Positions 7,128 to 14,738 of a DNA stretch of 22,002 nt are shown in pieces; the stretch's first letter is position 1, and each line of letters begins with the position of its first letter. This DNA comes from Gemmiger_A avium (GTDB taxonomy: Bacteria; Bacillota; Clostridia; Oscillospirales; Ruminococcaceae). A program made the position numbers and the translations under genes. The notes below the pieces were generated by a model that made no database searches, was not told the DNA's origin, and worked only from the letters and a program-made list of their open reading frames with translations. Where the stretch lies: assembly GCA_019114585.1 (NCBI GenBank), contig DXFE01000077.1, positions 1 through 22,002 of the forward strand. Direction: 5' to 3'.

Positions 7128-8201
7128 ATGGAAAAGGCATGGCTTGTGCTGCAGGACGGCACCGCCTTTGAGGGGCAGCGGTTCGGCGCGGAGGGCGACA
7201 CGGTGGGCGAACTGGTGTTTACCACCAATATGTGCGGCTATCTGGAAACCCTCACCGACCCCAGCTATGCCGGGCAGATCGTGCTGCAGACCTTTCCGCT
7301 CATCGGCAACTACGGGGTGATCGAGGCGGATTTCGAGGGCGAATGCCAGGTAAAAGGCTATGTGGTGCGCCACTGGTGCCCCACCCCCTCCAACTTCCGC
7401 AGCCAGTATGATCTGGATGCCTTTCTGAAAGCGAAGGGCGTGCCGGGCATCTGCGGCATCGATACCCGGGAAGTCACCCGCATCATCCGGGAAAAGGGCG
7501 TGACCAACGCCATCATTACCTCCGCCCCGCCCGCCGACCTGGCGGACGTGGCCGCGTACCGGGTAGAGGGCGCGGTGGCCTCGGTCACCTGCGCCGCCCC
7601 CTATACCCTGCCCGCGGCGGGAGAGGAAACCCACCATGTGGCCCTGCTGGACTACGGCGCCAAGGCAAACATCGCCCGGGAACTGCAGAAGCGTGGCTGC
7701 CGGGTGACGGTGCTGCCCGCCGGCACCAGCGCCGAACAGGTGCTGGCGCTGGGCGCGGATGGGATTTTGCTCTCCAATGGCCCCGGCGACCCGGCGGAAA
7801 ACACCGGCTGCATTGCGGAGTTATCCAAGCTGCTGGGCAAGCTGCCCATCTTCGGCATCTGCCTGGGGCACCAGCTGCTGGCCCTGGCGGCGGGCGGACG
7901 CACCGTCAAGCTGAAATACGGCCACCGGGGCGCCAACCAGCCCGCCCGGGATCTTGCGGGCGGCCGCACCTACATCACCAGCCAGAACCACGGCTACGCG
8001 GTGGTGGCGGACTCGGTGCCCGGGGCACGGCTGCGGTTTGTGAACGCCAACGACGGCACCTGCGAGGGGCTGGACTATCCCCAGCTGCGCGCTTTTACGG
8101 TGCAGTTCCACCCGGAGGCCTGTGCCGGCCCCCGGGACACCGGTTTTCTGTTTGACCGGTTCATTCAACTGATGGAGGGAGGGTCGGTCGATGCCACTTG
8201 A
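7128..8201 (+). CDS. carA: Carbamoyl-phosphate synthase small (glutaminase) subunit
   Basis: Hydrolyses glutamine and channels ammonia to the large subunit. The 357 residues comprise an N-terminal CPSase small-chain domain (about 1-150) and a class I glutamine amidotransferase domain (about 170-350). The triad is C245 in GICLGHQL with H328 and E330 in QFHPEA. The ATG at 7128 follows GAGGTGA; an upstream in-frame GTG at 7119 lies within that site and is less likely. The gene overlaps carB by 11 bases. Its position inside an arginine operon suggests a synthase devoted to, or controlled by, arginine demand. Confidence 0.96.
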   Translation: MEKAWLVLQDGTAFEGQRFGAEGDTVGELVFTTNMCGYLETLTDPSYAGQIVLQTFPLIGNYGVIEADFEGECQVKGYVVRHWCPTPSNFRSQYDLDAFLKAKGVPGICGIDTREVTRIIREKGVTNAIITSAPPADLADVAAYRVEGAVASVTCAAPYTLPAAGEETHHVALLDYGAKANIARELQKRGCRVTVLPAGTSAEQVLALGADGILLSNGPGDPAENTGCIAELSKLLGKLPIFGICLGHQLLALAAGGRTVKLKYGHRGANQPARDLAGGRTYITSQNHGYAVVADSVPGARLRFVNANDGTCEGLDYPQLRAFTVQFHPEACAGPRDTGFLFDRFIQLMEGGSVDAT

Positions 8202-11200
8202 CACAAGTATCCGCAAGGTGCTGATGATCGGCTCCGGGCCGATCGTGATCGGGCAGGCGGCGGAGTTCGACTACGCCGGCGCCCAGGCCTGCCGGGTGCT
8301 GAAGGACGCCGGCGTCAATGTGGTCCTCTGCAACTCCAACCCCGCCACCATCATGACGGACCAGGCCATGGCGGACGAGATCTATCTGGAACCGCTCACC
8401 GCCGAAACGGTCAAGCGCATCATTGACAAGGAAAAGCCCGGCTGCCTGCTGGCGGGGCTGGGCGGCCAGACCGGCCTGACCATCGCCATGCAGCTGGGCC
8501 GGGAGGGCTTTCTGGAAAGCCGGGGCGTGCGGCTGATCGGCAGCAATGTGGAAGCCATCGAAAAGGCCGAGGACCGGGAGAAATTCAAAGAGACCATGGC
8601 CGCCATCGGCGAGCCGGTGATCCCCAGCGACATTGCCGAAACGGTGGACGCGGCGCTGGCGGTGGCCGACCGGATCGGCTACCCGGTAATTGTGCGCCCC
8701 GCCTACACCCTGGGCGGCACCGGCGGCGGCGTGGCCTACACACCGGAGGAGCTGCGGGCGGTGGCCCACACCGGGCTGGACGCCTCCCCCATCACCCAGA
8801 TTCTGGTGGAGCGGTACATCTACGGCTGGAAAGAGATCGAGTTTGAAACCATGCGGGACGCGGCCGGCAACGTCATCGCCATCTGCAGCATGGAAAACTT
8901 TGACCCGGTGGGGGTGCATACCGGCGACTCCATCGTGGTGGCCCCGGCGCTGACCCTGTCCGACAAGGAGTATCAGATGCTGCGCTCGGCCTCGCTGAAC
9001 ATCATCAGCGCGCTGGGCATTGTGGGCGGCTGCAACTGCCAGTTCGCCCTGAATCCGGACAGCTTTGAATACGCGGTGATCGAGGTGAATCCCCGGGTGA
9101 GCCGTTCCTCGGCGCTGGCCTCCAAGGCTACCGGGTATCCCATCGCCAAGATCACCACCCGCATCGCCCTGGGCTACACCCTGGACGAGATTCCCAACGA
9201 CGTGACCGGCGAGACCTGCGCCTGCTTTGAGCCCGCGCTGGACTACGTGGTGGTCAAGATGCCCAAATGGCCCTTTGACAAGTTTGCCGGGGCCAGCCGC
9301 AAGCTGGGCACCCAGATGAAGGCCACCGGCGAGGTTATGGCCATCGGGCCCAACTTTGAGATGGCGCTGATGAAGGCCGTGCGGGGCGCGGAGATTGGTC
9401 TGGATACCCTGAACGCCGCCCCCGCCGACGACGCCCCGGTGACCGAACGGCTGCACCGGATGGACGACAAGCGGCTGTTCACGGTGTTTGAAGCCCTTAA
9501 GGCCGGGGTACCGGTGGATGAGATTTTTGCCATTACCCGCATCGACCGGTGGTTTTTGCACCGGCTGGCCCGGCTGGCGGAGTATGAAGCGAGCATTGCA
9601 GGCAAGGCTCTGACCCGGGAGGAATATCTGGCCGGCAAGGAACTGGGCTATCCGGACGCAGCGCTGGCCCGCCTGAGCGGCGGGGCGCTGCCGGAGCATC
9701 TGTCCGCTATTTATAAGATGGTGGACACCTGCGCCGCCGAGTTCTCCGCCCGCACCCCCTATTTCTACAGCGGCTGGGGGGTACACTGCGAAGCCCGCAG
9801 CTTTGCCCGCAGCGGCCGTCCCACCGTGCTGGTGCTGGGCAGCGGCCCGATCCGTATCGGCCAGGGCATCGAGTTTGACTATTCCTCGGTACACTGTGTC
9901 TGGACGCTGAAAGAACTGGGCTACGATGTGGTGATCGTGAACAACAACCCGGAAACCGTCTCCACCGACTACGACACCGGCGACCGGCTCTACTTTGAGC
10001 CTCTCTGCCCGGAGGATGTAATGGACATCATCGCGGTGGAAAAGCCGGCGGGTGTGGTGGTGGCCTTCGGCGGCCAGACCGCCATCCGGCTGACCCGGTA
10101 TCTGGACGAAAAGCACATTCCCATCCTGGGCACCAGCGCCGAGGGCATCGACACCGCCGAGGATCGGGAACGGTTCGACGCGCTGCTGGAGAAATTCGGC
10201 ATCCGGCGTCCCCGGGGCCTGAGCGCCCTGACGCTGGAAGAAGCGCTGGACGCCGCCCGCCAGCTGGAATATCCGGTGCTGCTGCGGCCCAGCTATGTGA
10301 TCGGCGGGCAGAACATGCGCATCGTGCGCAGCGACGACGAAGTGCGCCGCTACATGCAGCGGATTCTGGCCGGGGGCATCGAAAACCCGGTGCTCATCGA
10401 CCAGTACATGCCCGGCACCGAGCTGGAAGTGGACGTGATCAGCGACGGTACCGATGTGCTGATCCCCGGCGTGATGCAGCATATCGAGCGGGCCGGGGTG
10501 CACTCCGGCGATTCCATTGCCGTGTATCCCCCCTACAATCTGAGCGATATGATGATGGATCAGGTAGTGGATTGCTCCCGCAAGCTGGCGCTGGCCCTGG
10601 GAACCAAAGGGCTGGTAAACATCCAGTACCTGATCTGGAAAAACGAACTGTATGTCATCGAGGTGAACCCCCGGGCCAGCCGCACGGTGCCCTACATCAG
10701 CAAGGTGACCGGGGTGCCCATGGTGGATCTGGCCGCCAAGGTGATGACCGGCACGCCGCTGAAAGAGCTGGGCTTCGGCGACGGGCTGTGGCCCGCTCCG
10801 CCCTATGTGGCGGTCAAGGTGCCGGTGTTCAGCTTTGAAAAGCTGAACGACGTGAACGCCTACCTGGGCCCGGAGATGAAGAGCACCGGCGAGGTGCTGG
10901 GCATCGGCAAGGATCTGCGGGAGGCCCTGTTCAAGGGGCTGGCCGCGGCGGGCATCGATGTGCGTCCGGCCCTGCTGGAGGGCGGCGCGGGCGTGCTGCT
11001 GAGCGTGGACGGCCACGACCTGTACGAGGTCATCACGGTGGCCAAAAAGCTGGACGACCTGGGCATCCGCCTGTATGCCACCCCGGACACCGCCGACGCA
11101 GTGGAGGCCCTGGGCGTGGACGTGCAGCGGGTACAGCCCATGGGCGAGGGGGACGAGATCCTGCGGCTGCTGGACGAGGGCAAGATCGGCGCCATCGTCT

Positions 11201-12225
11201 ACACCGGCGCGGCGGAGGACGAGTCGTTGGCCGACTACATCACCCTGCACCGGCACGCGCTGACCTTGTCCATCCCCTGCTTTACCTCGCTGGACACTGC
11301 CGGGGCGCTGGCGGATATTCTGGCCAGCCGGTTCACCCAGCAGAACACTGAGCTGGTGGACCTGAACCATATGCGCACTGCCCGGCAGACCCTGCCCTTT
11401 GCCAAACTGCAGGGCACCGGAGACGACTACATCTTCTTTGAGAACTTCGATGGAGCCATCACCTGCCCGGAATCCCTGGCGGTGCGGCTGTGCCACCGGC
11501 ATTACGGCATCGGCGGCGATGGCGTGGTGCTGCTGGAGCGCTCGGAGATTGCGGACATCCGGATGCGTATCTTCAACCAGGACGGCAGCGAGGGCAAAAT
11601 GGCCGGCAACAGCATCCGGGGCGCGGCCAAACTGGCCCACGACCGGGGCTATGTGACCGGCGAGGAGATCACGGTGGAGACCGCCAGCGGCATAAAGCAG
11701 CTGCATCTCTACCTGCGGGGCGGCAAGGTGAGCAGTGCCCGGGTGGAGATGGGCAAGGCCAGCCTGCATCCCGCCGATCTGCCCTGCACCCTGACCGCCG
11801 ATCCGGCGGTGGACGTGCCGGTAACCATCGCCGGCCAGGACTGGCGGGTGACCTGCGTGTCCATGGGCAATCCCCATTGCGTGGTGTTCTGCCCCCGGGT
11901 GGACGCGGTGGATCTGGAAACGGTGGGCCCGCAGTTTGAGCACGCGCCGCTGTTCCCCCAGCGGGTCAACACCGAATTTGTGCGGGTGGTAAACGATCAC
12001 ACCCTGAAGATGCGGGTATTTGAGCGGGGCAACGGAGAGACCGTGGCCTGCGGCACCGGCGCCTGCGCGGCGGTGGTGGCGGCGGTGGAAAACGGTTACT
12101 GCCCCAAAGGCGAGCCCATCACCGTCAAGCTGCGGGGCGGCGATGTGACGGTCTGCTATACAGACGAAGGGGTCACCCTTACCGGCGACGCCGTGCTGGT
12201 ATACGAAGGTGTTGTGGAAGTATAA
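8191..12225 (+). CDS. carB: Carbamoyl-phosphate synthase large subunit fused to a diaminopimelate epimerase-like domain
   Basis: A single uninterrupted 1344-codon frame. Residues 1 to about 1048 are a complete CarB: first ATP-grasp half with GSGPIVIGQ (14-22), GGTGGG (175-180) and EVNPRVSRSSALASKATGYP (298-317); second half from GSGPIRIGQG (550-559); and an MGS-type allosteric domain from about 933. From M1061 to 1344 follows a complete DapF fold of about 284 residues: GTGDDY (1075-1080), FNQDGSEGKM (1128-1137), SMGNPHC (1224-1230), RVNTEF (1258-1263), ERGNGET (1278-1284) and ACGTGACA (1286-1293, with C1287). The first catalytic cysteine, expected in MCGN, is A1138, and the nearby cysteine of the usual IRC is G1144. 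Asn of the GLGND motif is D1079. GGAGGGAGGG precedes the ATG at 8191. The CarB role is secure; whether the second domain is an active epimerase is open. Confidence 0.95.
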   Translation: MPLDTSIRKVLMIGSGPIVIGQAAEFDYAGAQACRVLKDAGVNVVLCNSNPATIMTDQAMADEIYLEPLTAETVKRIIDKEKPGCLLAGLGGQTGLTIAMQLGREGFLESRGVRLIGSNVEAIEKAEDREKFKETMAAIGEPVIPSDIAETVDAALAVADRIGYPVIVRPAYTLGGTGGGVAYTPEELRAVAHTGLDASPITQILVERYIYGWKEIEFETMRDAAGNVIAICSMENFDPVGVHTGDSIVVAPALTLSDKEYQMLRSASLNIISALGIVGGCNCQFALNPDSFEYAVIEVNPRVSRSSALASKATGYPIAKITTRIALGYTLDEIPNDVTGETCACFEPALDYVVVKMPKWPFDKFAGASRKLGTQMKATGEVMAIGPNFEMALMKAVRGAEIGLDTLNAAPADDAPVTERLHRMDDKRLFTVFEALKAGVPVDEIFAITRIDRWFLHRLARLAEYEASIAGKALTREEYLAGKELGYPDAALARLSGGALPEHLSAIYKMVDTCAAEFSARTPYFYSGWGVHCEARSFARSGRPTVLVLGSGPIRIGQGIEFDYSSVHCVWTLKELGYDVVIVNNNPETVSTDYDTGDRLYFEPLCPEDVMDIIAVEKPAGVVVAFGGQTAIRLTRYLDEKHIPILGTSAEGIDTAEDRERFDALLEKFGIRRPRGLSALTLEEALDAARQLEYPVLLRPSYVIGGQNMRIVRSDDEVRRYMQRILAGGIENPVLIDQYMPGTELEVDVISDGTDVLIPGVMQHIERAGVHSGDSIAVYPPYNLSDMMMDQVVDCSRKLALALGTKGLVNIQYLIWKNELYVIEVNPRASRTVPYISKVTGVPMVDLAAKVMTGTPLKELGFGDGLWPAPPYVAVKVPVFSFEKLNDVNAYLGPEMKSTGEVLGIGKDLREALFKGLAAAGIDVRPALLEGGAGVLLSVDGHDLYEVITVAKKLDDLGIRLYATPDTADAVEALGVDVQRVQPMGEGDEILRLLDEGKIGAIVYTGAAEDESLADYITLHRHALTLSIPCFTSLDTAGALADILASRFTQQNTELVDLNHMRTARQTLPFAKLQGTGDDYIFFENFDGAITCPESLAVRLCHRHYGIGGDGVVLLERSEIADIRMRIFNQDGSEGKMAGNSIRGAAKLAHDRGYVTGEEITVETASGIKQLHLYLRGGKVSSARVEMGKASLHPADLPCTLTADPAVDVPVTIAGQDWRVTCVSMGNPHCVVFCPRVDAVDLETVGPQFEHAPLFPQRVNTEFVRVVNDHTLKMRVFERGNGETVACGTGACAAVVAAVENGYCPKGEPITVKLRGGDVTVCYTDEGVTLTGDAVLVYEGVVEV

Positions 12226-12240
12226 GAGGGAAAAAGCGCG

Positions 12241-12277
12241 GGGCGCGTTCCGGAAACGGGACGCGCCCTTTCGTTTT
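12241..12277 (+). terminator. Terminator of the arg-car operon
   Basis: GGGCGCGTTCC (12241-12251) pairs with GGGACGCGCCC (12258-12268) in an 11-bp GC-rich stem, followed by TTTCGTTTTT. It begins 15 bases after the carB/dapF stop and precedes an independent promoter. Confidence 0.9.
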
Positions 12278-12286
12278 TCCTCTTGG

Positions 12287-12315
12287 TTGACAAAGTCAGT
12301 ATTTGCATTTACAAT
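12287..12315 (+). promoter_or_regulatory. Promoter of the HD-ABC-ABC-MarR operon
   Basis: Perfect -35 TTGACA (12287-12292), 17-bp spacer, and -10 TACAAT (12310-12315, 5 of 6). It lies right after the arg operon terminator, and the predicted start falls near 12322. Confidence 0.85.
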
Positions 12316-12317
12316 AG

Positions 12318-12329
12318 TTGCATATGCAA
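12318..12329. promoter_or_regulatory. Palindromic operator candidate TTGCATATGCAA
   Basis: A perfect 12-bp palindrome overlapping the predicted transcription start. A second TTGCAT half lies at 12303-12308, in the promoter spacer, 15 bp upstream. MarR-family operators are often TTGC-N4-GCAA-like palindromes at this position, and a MarR gene ends this operon, so autorepression is plausible (inference). Confidence 0.5.
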
Positions 12330-12373
12330 GTATTGATTCTGCCCCGACAGAACCTGTAAAGGAGGAAGCCCCT

Positions 12374-12973
12374 ATGTTCCCTGCCCCGGAAACGGCGCGC
12401 CGCGAACTGGAGCTGGCCGCGCAGGCCAACCCCGGGCTGTGGGTGCGCCATTCTCAGAATACCGGCGAGGCCGCGCGGCGCATTGCCGCCCGCTGCCCCG
12501 GAATGGACAGCGAAAAAGCCTATGTCTGCGGGCTGCTGCACGACATCGGCCGCCGTACCGGTGTGGCGGCGGTGCGGCATATCATCGACGGATATGATTA
12601 TGCCATGGCGCAGGGATGGGACGAGGTGGCGCGGGTCTGCCTGACCCACTCCTTTCCCATCCAGGATATCGAAGCCGACATCGGCAAAAAGGATATCACA
12701 CCCCAGCAGTACCGCTTTATCCAGCAGTTTCTGGAACAGGTGGAGTACGACGAGTATGACCGGCTGATCATCCTGTGCGACTCGCTGGCGGATGCCAACG
12801 GCTTCTGTATTCTGGAAAAACGCCTTGTGGACACCACACGGCGATACGGGGCCTTTCCCTTTACCGTGGAGCGCTGGAACCGCACCTTCGCCATCAAGGA
12901 GGCCTTTGAGGCCCGGATCGGCTGTTCGGTATACAGGCTGCTGCCCGGCATCGAAGCCTGCATCTTCTGTTGA
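12374..12973 (+). CDS. HD-domain phosphohydrolase-like protein
   Basis: A 199-residue HD-superfamily protein with metal-binding residues H26, H56-D57 (GLLHDIGRR), H92 and D136. Such proteins are usually phosphohydrolases acting on nucleotides or phosphorylated substrates; the substrate cannot be told here. I chose the ATG at 12374, which follows the near-ideal AAAGGAGGAA. The frame runs open 55 codons further upstream, but that extension crosses the terminator and the promoter. It is the first gene of a transcript continuing after 31 bases into the ABC exporter genes; a functional link to export is unproven. Confidence 0.88.
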   Translation: MFPAPETARRELELAAQANPGLWVRHSQNTGEAARRIAARCPGMDSEKAYVCGLLHDIGRRTGVAAVRHIIDGYDYAMAQGWDEVARVCLTHSFPIQDIEADIGKKDITPQQYRFIQQFLEQVEYDEYDRLIILCDSLADANGFCILEKRLVDTTRRYGAFPFTVERWNRTFAIKEAFEARIGCSVYRLLPGIEACIFC

Positions 12974-13004
12974 AGACACAATATATACGAAGGAGTGATT
13001 CTGT

Positions 13005-14738
13005 ATGCAGCTGATCCGCCGTTTTGCGGGCTATCTGCACAAATACCGGCTATGGGCCGCGCTGGCTGTGTTCTGCGTGGCTGCCGAAACGGTCTTTGAA
13101 CTGGTGATCCCCATGATCATGGTGAACATCGTGGACGTGGGTGTGGCCAACGGCGACCGGGCGTATATCTTCCAGCAGGGGGCGCTGATGTGCGTCTGCG
13201 CTGTGATTGCCATGGTGCTGGGGGTGGGCAGCGCCCGCTTCTCGGCGCTGTGCGGCCACGGACTGGCTGCCGAGGTTCGCAAGGCCGAATACGCCAAGAT
13301 TCAAAGCTTCTCCTTTGCCAACCGGGACCGGTTCCAGACCGAATCCCTGGTGACAAGGCTGACCAGCGACGTGACCACCATCCAGAACGCGGTGATCAAC
13401 GGCCTGCGGCCGGGGGTGCGCAGCCCCATCATGATGATCACCGCGCTGTGCATGTCCTTTCTGATCAACGCCCGGCTGGCGCTGGTGTTTCTGGTGGCGG
13501 CCCCGACGCTGGGATTTTTGCTGTTCCAGATCATCCGGCACGTGCGGCCGCTCTATTCCCGGATGCAGCGGGCCATCGACCTGGTCAACCGGATCGTACA
13601 GGAAAACCTGACCGCTGTGCGGATCGTCAAGGCCTATGTGCGCGGAGACTATGAGATCGAAAAGTTCGGTCAGGTAAACGACAACCTGTGCCAGGTTTCC
13701 CGCCAGGCCATGCGGATCGCCGTGCTCAACATGCCCGCCATGCAGCTGGTGATGTACGGCACCATTCTGGCGATTCTGTGGATCGGCGGCGGCATGATCA
13801 TCGGCGGTACCATGCAGATCGGTAAGCTGACCGGTTTTCTCAGTTACGTGCTGCAGGTGCTGAACAGCCTGATGATGTTCTCCAACGTGTTTCTGCTGCT
13901 GACCCGGGCCATCGCCAGCGGCCAGCGCATCTTTGAAGTGATCGACGAACCGCTGGATATCACCGAAGAGGACGCCCAAGACGTGACGGTGGAGCACGGC
14001 GACATTGAGTTTGACCACATTTCCTTCCAGTACCGGGCCGGCGCGGCGGAGTATGTGCTGCGGGATATCACCCTGACCATCCCGGCCGGTTCCACCGTAG
14101 GCATTATCGGCGGCACCGGCTCGGCCAAATCCACCCTGGTGCAGCTGATTCCCCGTCTGTACGACGCCACCGAGGGCACCGTGCGGGTGGACGGGCGGCC
14201 GGTGCGGGAATATCCGCTGGCCCATCTGCGGGACGCCATTGCCATGGTACTGCAGAAGAACACCCTGTTCAGCGGCACGGTGCGGGATAACCTGCGCTGG
14301 GGCAAGCCGGACGCCACCGACGCCGAGATCGAAGAAGCCTGCCACATCGCCTGTGTGGATGAGTTCATCGGGCGGCTGGAAAACGGCTATGACACCGATC
14401 TGGGCCAGGGCGGCGTGAACGTGAGCGGCGGCCAGAAACAGCGGCTGTGCATTGCCCGGGCCATCCTGAAAAAGCCCAAGGTGCTGATTCTGGACGACTC
14501 CACCAGTGCGGTGGATATGGTCACCGAGGCCAAGATCCGGGACGGGCTGGCCCGGTGTCTGCCCCATACGACCAAGATCATCATTGCGCAGCGGATCTCC
14601 TCCGTACTGAATGCGGACCAGATCGTAATCCTGGATAATGGCCGGATCAGCGAGGTCGGCACCCACTGGAGCCTGCTGGAGCACAACCGCATCTATCAGG
14701 AAATCTATCATTCGCAGCAGGAAGGAGCGGGATTGTAA
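13005..14738 (+). CDS. Heterodimeric ABC exporter half, degenerate ATP-site subunit
   Basis: A 577-residue type I ABC exporter half: membrane domain (about 1-310, hydrophobic segments near 17-40, 57-75, 140-180 and 245-300) followed by a nucleotide-binding domain. Walker A is GGTGSAKST (369-377, Ala in place of the usual Gly/Ser before the Lys). Q-loop is Q417, signature VSGGQ (473-477), Walker B VLILDD (493-498) with D498 instead of the catalytic Glu, and H-loop position Q529 instead of His. These changes are typical of the non-hydrolysing site in heterodimers such as TM287/288, LmrCD and BmrCD. Its stop overlaps the next gene by one base (TAATG), so the partner is ABC half two. Drug or lipid-like substrates are likely but unproven. 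Confidence 0.93.
   Translation: MQLIRRFAGYLHKYRLWAALAVFCVAAETVFELVIPMIMVNIVDVGVANGDRAYIFQQGALMCVCAVIAMVLGVGSARFSALCGHGLAAEVRKAEYAKIQSFSFANRDRFQTESLVTRLTSDVTTIQNAVINGLRPGVRSPIMMITALCMSFLINARLALVFLVAAPTLGFLLFQIIRHVRPLYSRMQRAIDLVNRIVQENLTAVRIVKAYVRGDYEIEKFGQVNDNLCQVSRQAMRIAVLNMPAMQLVMYGTILAILWIGGGMIIGGTMQIGKLTGFLSYVLQVLNSLMMFSNVFLLLTRAIASGQRIFEVIDEPLDITEEDAQDVTVEHGDIEFDHISFQYRAGAAEYVLRDITLTIPAGSTVGIIGGTGSAKSTLVQLIPRLYDATEGTVRVDGRPVREYPLAHLRDAIAMVLQKNTLFSGTVRDNLRWGKPDATDAEIEEACHIACVDEFIGRLENGYDTDLGQGGVNVSGGQKQRLCIARAILKKPKVLILDDSTSAVDMVTEAKIRDGLARCLPHTTKIIIAQRISSVLNADQIVILDNGRISEVGTHWSLLEHNRIYQEIYHSQQEGAGL

Noticed and set aside
11300..11371. Possibility that the CarB-DapF fusion is a sequencing artefact
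   Set aside because: The junction is smooth: the CarB end (LADILASRF) runs into TELVDLNHMRT and then DapF in one frame, and both domains have full normal length. Not excluded completely without resequencing.
12209..12373. N-terminal extension of the first HD protein by 55 codons
   Set aside because: It crosses the arg operon terminator and the operon's own promoter; AAAGGAGGAA fits the ATG at 12374.
8161..12429. A 1422-codon open frame on the minus strand opposite carB/dapF
   Set aside because: It is a GC-rich antisense shadow: low-complexity Gly/His/Ala-rich translation, no recognisable domain, no ribosome binding site, fully opposite a conserved gene. The long minus frames at 13050-14834 and 14708-17134 are rejected for the same reasons.
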